64,000 nt of DNA. Origin: Arabidopsis thaliana. Taxonomy: Eukaryota; Streptophyta; Magnoliopsida; Brassicales; Brassicaceae. Location: the NCBI RefSeq assembly GCF_000001735.4, contig NC_003074.8, positions 13,330,101 through 13,394,100 of the forward strand, read 5' to 3'. The position numbers were made by a program, and so were the translations under genes. Shown here piece by piece: positions 58,560 through 64,000 of this stretch. Below the pieces are notes generated by a model. That model saw only the letters and a list, made by a program, of their open reading frames with translations. It did no database searches and was not told the DNA's origin. The first letter of the stretch is position 1, and each line of letters opens with the position of its first letter.

Positions 58560-59500
58560 AGTAATCAAGGTTATGCTGAACAACCTTTTTGACACCTAAT
58601 ACAGGTGATGATTCATTCTTGTCGATTTTCGTTAACTTTAGTATAATTTCTATGTTTTCAAGTTGAAACTGAGGGAATGGGGAATGGAAGAAACTTAAAC
58701 GAATCGTGGGTGTTTAGTATCTAGAGATTATTATGGTTAGAGTAATTATTATAGTTTCCCAGTTTATTAAAAGTTTTAATTTTGAAGGTGGGAATATTCC
58801 CGCTATAGAACAGTTTCTCAATGTTCCTGAGGGAAGTAAATTCAGATTTGTCTTTCAAGGTAAAAGAGAATGATAATTATTAAGGTATCCATAGGAATCC
58901 ATCAACAAAAATATTGTATTACTGATTGGAAAAGTTATTATCATTGGATGACATTTATATTACTTTTTCACGTATTTGTTACCATAATTAGTTCGTAAGA
59001 TTTATCAAATGAACAAAAAAAAATAATATATTATTTATTTTTGGTCGCATTGTTAACTGATAATAACTGTTAGAAGTCATTGTAGGATATAAGGTTATGA
59101 ATGGAACAAACTTATAATACGCCCTCTGTTCCTTTTTATTTGATTTTCAAGGAAAAAAAATTATTTTAAAAAGATTCAATTTTTAGATTTTCTATGCAAT
59201 ATTGATTAGTTATTATTGATAAATTATAAACTTTAATAAAAATAATTGAATATTATTGGTTTAAAGTTATAGAAAATAGTAAAACACAAAATAATACATT
59301 TCAAATCAACTTTCATATGTTTACCTTAATATGTGTGTTTTTCCTAAACAATTATATAAAACAGAACAGATGAAGTATGATATAGACCTACTAAAACATT
59401 CAACAGCAATAAAGAGGTTTGATTATGATTACGGTTAAGAAAAGCAATAGACATACTTATAGAATCCAGAGTCATAAGTATTCAAGGAAGGTGGAATGAA
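58560..59500. other. AT-rich non-coding DNA
   Basis: No gene. A stretch near 59,110-59,330 ('ccctctgttcctttttattt') has the look of a small MITE but its ends were not established. Confidence 0.4.
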
Positions 59501-59559
59501 GGTTTATATTACAAAAAGATTGTAGACTCGCATTCCAACACTAAGCAGAAACATGAGAT

Positions 59560-60701
59560 GTATTGAGTGGGCAGACACATTTTTTATATATATCCATGGC
59601 ATACTGACCCCTAAACGCGTTGACGTGTTTCTCAGTAATTCAGCCATTTTCTCGGGGAGTTTATCTCTTGCATGGATCTCAAGGAACTTCATAGCAATCA
59701 GGGCACAATCACCACTGCGTAAATTCTTGTATATGCCATCTATTCGCCTCCACAGAAAATGGTCGAAGACCATGATTCTGAGAACACTCGAGCGTACAGT
59801 ACCTTTGGATGAGGTGGGGCAAAAGAGTGACAACTGGATTAATGACCCCTTTAACCTTATTGTCGTTGTAGAGGTCTGTATTTGGGTCTAGTATTTACAA
59901 CGCTCCATAGACCAACATTGATTGAAAGTCCAACCTAGTGCTCAAAATTCCATATCATAGGTGCGTAAATGGTATCTATGTCTTTGAACCATTTAGTGTT
60001 GGGTCCAACGATGACGTGGTGCATGATATCTGACCAACGGATGAGTGATTTGTTCTTGGCAGCGTTTAAGGCTCTAAATTTAGATTGTAGATGGCTTGTG
60101 AACCATGGATCAACAAAAGCAGTATGCTGATTAGCAAGAGGGTTGTAAGCCTCTAAGAAACAAAGGACACCAAAACCTCCATGTGTTGGGGCATAAAACA
60201 GTAACACATTAGTAGGTGTTAATAACAGGTTAATTTGTACTAGGGTAAAATATAGTAGACTAAATACCAGTGTTGAAACCTAATTCTGAGGTTTGGCAAG
60301 TTTTACGAGGAATGAGTTGGTAATAAGGAATCCACACTTAGTAACATGTTCTCTATGAGGTAAAAGTCTAGCATTATTGAAGAAGTTGATGATGAATGTT
60401 GTAGAAACAGAAAATATGAATGCATAACGACACATATTTGGAGCGCTGGAGAGTGTTTGACAAACGGTGCATAATCAGCTTTTGTCAGTGTAGGTAAAAG
60501 TTGTTGTGTCTCAGGTATTGGTTTCGAAGTGAACTCTGCTATGAGAGTTGCTTCCGCTTGTGAGAATATTGGTTTTTGTCTTTTACGCGCCGAGGATGAA
60601 TCGGATAAATCAATATATTGATCTGTTTTCACGGCAGGTGTGTTAGAGTGGTCTGAATCACTATCATGTCTAGGAAAATTTAATATCAGACTCGTAGGCA
60701 T
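59560..60701 (-). pseudogene. Ulp1-like (C48) protease pseudogene, DUF1985-Ulp1 type
   Basis: On the minus strand: a linker part (60,701-60,440, ending TKADYAPFVK), then the protease domain from 60,207 (HTAFVDPWFTSHLQSKFRAL; WFKDIDTIYAPMIWN) to 59,560. The active-site blocks are visible but scattered over frames: EH followed by TAG where His-Trp is expected (59,937-59,935), the Asp region near 59,890, and SGDCALIAMKFLEIHARD near 59,680 with the catalytic Cys kept. At least three frameshifts. No transposase nearby, so it is a remnant of another MULE, close in type to the genes at 3.7 and 14.1 kb. Confidence 0.7.
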
Positions 60702-61044
60702 AACCTAGTACAAAAGAGATTATCAGATTACTTATTCGCTAGCCATTATGAAAAATAGTTAGTATTAATTTGGAGGATACCTCGTCTTCAACTTTACTGA
60801 CAAAACTTTAAAAGGAATATTCCGGTTTCTTGAAAATATTGAGTAAATAATGTTATAAATGATCGATTTGATTCAACCAAAAAAAAAAAAAAAAAACACG
60901 TTTTCCTTTCCTAGTTTTATGCGTACATGAGTATCCACAACATCTTCATTGAAGGAGATATTAGACTGAAAAGATATGAAAATGATGCTATGAAACTATT
61001 TAACTTATTGAAAAAGATTGACATATTATATATGGGAAATTTAC

Positions 61045-61708
61045 TCAGATGTTACATAAATTATGGGGAAAATGTCAAAAAAAGCTTCAACTTTCAAATT
61101 TGGGATGAAAAAAGCATGAACTTTGAAAATGTTATTTTAATCATGAAGTGTTTGTTGACTTCTTAATAAAAAAGCAAAGTTTCGTTGATTGGAACGTTTA
61201 AGACATGCCGTTAAATTTTCGTTACCAGAACGATCACAGAGTTAACTTTCTGTTAGAAACCCAAAACGACGTCGTTTTAAAATTAAAAATAAAACAGAAA
61301 AATGGCTATAGCCTAGATTCGAACCGCTACGCAGAGGAACTCATTACAACCTTCTTAACCATTTAGCCACACTTCCATTTTGATATAATGAAAAACAAAA
61401 GTAAGTAAATACATAAAATATCATCTTCTTCATAGTTCTTCTTCTCATTCGTCTCCTCCATCCATTCCTCTAGAGTCAGAGTTCTCTCTCCGTAATCTAG
61501 ATCCGTCGGGGTTTGAGCATTAACCAGCTCTGTGATTATTCTGTTAACGGAAATTTGACGGCATGTCTTAAACGGCTCAGTCAACGAAACTTACCTATTT
61601 TATTGAGAAGTCAACAAAAACTTCATGATTAAAATGACATATTCAAAGTTCATGCTTTTCTCATCTCAAATTTGAAAGTTGAGGCATTTTTTAACATTTT
61701 TCCCTATA
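61045..61708. mobile_element. MULE-derived MITE with ~100-bp TIRs
   Basis: The ends 61,050-61,168 and about 61,605-61,708 are long inverted repeats, about 85-90% identical by eye (landmarks 'caactttcaaattt', 'gcatgaactttga', 'attttaatcatgaag', 'gttgact'). The element is about 660 bp and has no transposase. Flanks suggest a decayed ~9-bp direct repeat ending in TTATG. TIR layout matches the outer end of the MULE at 54.1 kb, a possible source of transposase. Confidence 0.8.
61313..61372 (-). ncRNA. tRNA-like sequence with A and B boxes inside MITE
   Basis: On the minus strand, TGGCTAAATGGTT (61,369-61,357) fits the pol III A box and GGTTCGAATCT (61,325-61,315) fits the B box, 32 nt apart, as in a tRNA. 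Length and the intervening arm are not those of a normal tRNA and the acceptor stem is poor, so it is a tRNA-derived remnant rather than a working tRNA gene. Confidence 0.45.
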
Positions 61709-61859
61709 CATTATGTGTATTGACACGAATCATACAGAGCTTTTTTCATTGCTATCATATTTACGTCTTTTTTTGTATACCCATTGTGCCCCTACTAAAC
61801 ATTATAAGAAAAACGTAATTACAAGGAATGCCACTACCACGTCAGAAATCGCTGACGTG

Positions 61860-62310
61860 GATTAATTAACTCAGCCGTATGGCGATACAACGGCCGTTAC
61901 AGTATGTTGCGGTTGACTTATGACAAAAATATTTGAGTCATGAGAGAACGGGGGAATTATGAGTATAACTTAGCCTACATTACGGCTGATTTCAAATCTT
62001 TGCCTGAGTTATACGATAATCCAGCCTACATGACGGCTGAGTTAAGGTATTTTGTCTGAGTTATAAGAATATCGAGCATAACCCAAACAACGTTATAGCT
62101 GAGTTATTAGAAAACGACAGACTTATTTCCTTGACACGCCTGAGTTATCTTTGTCCTGCTGGCTGGGTTATGAATGACGGCATAGTTATGGGATGTTGTT
62201 ACAGCTGAGTTATGATCGAGTGTTATAAATCAGCCGTAAAGAGCTGGTTATCGAATAACTCAGCCTACCCGGATTTGAGTCAAGTGATTCAAGCCGTAAT
62301 CATCGAGCAC
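61860..62310. repeat. Dispersed CTGAGTTA / CAGCCGTA motif cluster
   Basis: At least ten copies in both orientations: AACTCAGCCGTA (61,868), CCTACATTACGGCTGA (61,975), CCTACATGACGGCTGAGTTA (62,016), and others near 62,100, 62,205, 62,232, 62,258 and 62,292. More lie in the transposase intron (63,141-63,250). Confidence 0.8.
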
Positions 62311-62333
62311 CAACTTCAAAAGCCTGTCGTGCG

Positions 62334-63433
62334 TTGTTTCCGCTTCTAGCAGCACAACTCTACACCCTCTTCCGTTGGGCATATCTGGGTACAGTCACAC
62401 GTCTTCAAATTGATGAGAGTGGAAGATTCAACTATCTATTCATTGCTTTTGGTGCCAGTATCGATGGGTTTCCTTTCTTGTGCAAAGTTATTGTTGTTGA
62501 AGGTACGTTTCTCTATGGTAGTTACAAAGGGACGCTTCTAACATCCCTAGCTCAAGATGGTAATTTTCAGATTTTTCCGTTAGCTCTCGGTGTAGTTGAC
62601 ACTGAAAATGATGAATCTTGGCGTTGGTTTTTTACGCAACTCAAAGTTGTTAATCCTGACGCAATGGATCTGATGATAATCTCGGACAGACATAAGTCAA
62701 CAGCGAAAGCAATTGATGAAGTGTATCCGTTGGCTTCTCATGGAATTTGCACTTACCATTTGTATAAGAACATTTTGGTAAAATTCAAAGGAAAACAAAT
62801 GTTCCCTCTGGTGAAAAAAGCGGCAAGGTGTTTTAGGCTGACTGATTTTAATGACGCGTTCAGTGAGATTGATGAGTGTGATCCTAACCTACATGGATAC
62901 CTCCAAAGAGCGGGTGTTAAAATGTGGGTGGGTGTTCATTTCCCCGATGATAGGTATAGTTTAGTGACTACGTATATAGCGGAATCAATGAACAAAGCAC
63001 TGTCAAATGCCAGAAATCTTTCCATAGTTCGACTGTTAGAAGCGATACGGACAATGATGATAAGATGGTTTGCTGAACGGAGAGAGGATGCGAGCACGCA
63101 ACAAACTCAGCTCACATGTGGTGTTGAAAAACGGATAAATGTAACTCAGCTGTAACTGTGTACATAAGTCAGTCGTAGGATGCTCATAAACCAGACATTA
63201 TTAGCCTAACTCAACCATAACGTATTTGTTTTTTTATTCTTCTCTCTAATAGGCCCATGTCACCGCGTCAAGACTTATGGATGTACAAACGATTGATGCT
63301 TTCTGCGTACAAGTAACTTATGGAACATCTTTGCATGTTGTAAATGTGGATGCAAAACCATGCACATGCCGTCGTTTCGACAAAGAGAAATTACCATGCA
63401 TCCATGCAAACGCAACTGCAGAATGGGTGTGTC
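62334..63433 (+). pseudogene. MuDR-type transposase, catalytic Asp changed
   Basis: The exon ending at 63,140 covers the DDE region (IDESGRFNYLFIAFGAS; DTENDESWRWFF; MIISDRHKS; HGICTYHLYKN; ESMNKALSNARNL); the exon 63,253-63,433 holds the SWIM zinc finger (CTCRRFDKEKLPCIH). The family's first catalytic Asp lies in a Val-Asp-Gly-Thr-Phe motif; here it reads VEGTF (Glu, codon GAA 62,499-62,501). The N-terminal DNA-binding region and start are missing; the first in-frame ATG at 62,334 is arbitrary. Very like a vanA transposase, different from the one in element 2. Presumably inactive. Confidence 0.75.
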
Positions 63434-63469
63434 TCGTATATCTCTCTGTAGTCCTTACTATAAGAAGAG

Positions 63470-63979
63470 TTATTTGGTCAATGCATACACATGAGATGAA
63501 CTCTCCGACGATCCCGCCATGACCACCGGACATTCACTTGCATAGTGCCCTGTCCCATCACATGCAAGACATCGAATCACGGGATCCCCGTACGGCTGGT
63601 AGTAGCGGCACATCCTCGGATAATGCCCTAGCTCCCCACACGTATAACAATAGGGCTCTCAGAGTGTCGGTGCCAGAGTCGAAGGAACTCCCACCTCGGT
63701 CTCAATAGTGTCCCCATGTCGGATACGATCGTAGTCTCGCCATAACGAGGTCAGTGGCGAATCAGGTAATGTCGGGTATGCGAATGATGGAACGATCGGG
63801 GTCATCACTGGCGTACTAGGGACAATCTGATCCCCATCGTCATCAGACGACGACACGAGATTAAACGCCGTTTCTGCACCAACGAGCATCGAGACTGGAC
63901 TGTTGGGAAGAACAACATAATCCTCCCATCTAGTCCCAGCTTGAGCCAACTCTGACTCGATCAAAACATAGTCATCCAT
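63470..63979 (-). pseudogene. Zinc-knuckle (gag-like) protein, partial
   Basis: ATG 63,979 and a frame that stays open to the stop at 63,472-63,470 except for one TGA at 63,661-63,659. The N-terminal part is acidic and proline-rich. After the TGA come two CCHC knuckles (CYTCGELGHYPRMC and CLACDGTGHYASEC). Zinc knuckles are typical of retroelement Gag or nucleic-acid-binding proteins. The frame overlaps the 3' end of the transposase on the opposite strand (63,470-63,520). It may be longer to the right, outside the window. Family not identified. Confidence 0.5.
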
Positions 63980-64000
63980 GAAGAAATTGGGAACAGGCGC

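Larger units (their letters stand above)
61830..63433 (+). mobile_element. Third VANDAL-like MULE fragment
   Basis: A motif-rich non-coding segment (61,860-62,310) leads into a MuDR-type transposase gene that lacks its 5' exons. The motif (TACGGCTGAGTTA or its complement) differs from those of elements 1 and 2. Terminal repeats were not found. The segment is cut short on the right by the zinc-knuckle gene region. Confidence 0.6.

Overview
The window looks like pericentromeric plant DNA from the Brassicaceae, most probably Arabidopsis thaliana. It is AT-rich, has plant GT-AG introns, and is built almost wholly of nested transposable elements around one decaying host gene. The best marker is a class II formin (26.9-45.4 kb, minus strand) broken by a heat-responsive copia element of the ONSEN/ATCOPIA78 type. 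From memory, unverified, formin FH17 (At3g32400) and ONSEN copy At3g32415 are neighbours on A. thaliana chromosome 3, which fits. No rRNA gene, canonical tRNA gene or CRISPR array was seen.

Layout. 1-3.19 kb is AT-rich non-coding DNA ending in a 1.5 kb diverged inverted repeat. 3.19-13.49 kb is a Mutator-like element (MULE) with two DUF1985 genes, one fused to a Ulp1/C48-like protease domain whose three catalytic residues all look replaced. 13.68-26.32 kb is a second MULE, VANDAL-like. It carries a DUF1985/truncated-Ulp1 gene, two F-box-like/Sel1-like genes, an RPA-like OB-fold gene and a MuDR transposase that has lost its catalytic core. 26.9-45.4 kb is the formin pseudogene, interrupted inside one exon by a SIRE-like copia element (30,009-38,209; TSD GGTGG) and by the ONSEN-like copia element (39,074-44,007; TSD CACCC). 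46.7-50.5 kb holds a Helitron 3' end, a small GC-rich foldback element, and a tail-anchored coiled-coil gene fragment split by a 1,757 bp solo LTR (TSD TTTTC). 50.8-54.2 kb is a decayed MULE transposase; 54.2-55.5 kb a LINE fragment; 55.5-57.6 kb a CACTA-like segment carrying an isopropylmalate synthase fragment. 58.3-60.7 kb holds an F-box-like fragment and a frameshifted Ulp1 pseudogene. 61.0-61.7 kb is a MULE-derived MITE with tRNA-like A and B boxes. 61.8-63.4 kb is a third VANDAL-like transposase, and a zinc-knuckle gag-like ORF enters from the right edge.

The most striking pattern: the three MULE/VANDAL-like elements are each filled with their own short motif, mainly in introns and intergenic stretches. 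These are TTTACAANNGNTTTTAAA in the first, GTACGTACA(C/T) in the second, and TACGGCTGAGTTA with its complement in the third. This is the arrangement expected of lineage-specific binding sites for element-encoded DNA-binding proteins, as in the VANC anti-silencing system of Arabidopsis VANDAL elements. In the second element the motif also lies inside a coding tandem repeat of the transposase gene and on at least one splice donor. All element genes show damage in at least one place, so most copies look non-autonomous.
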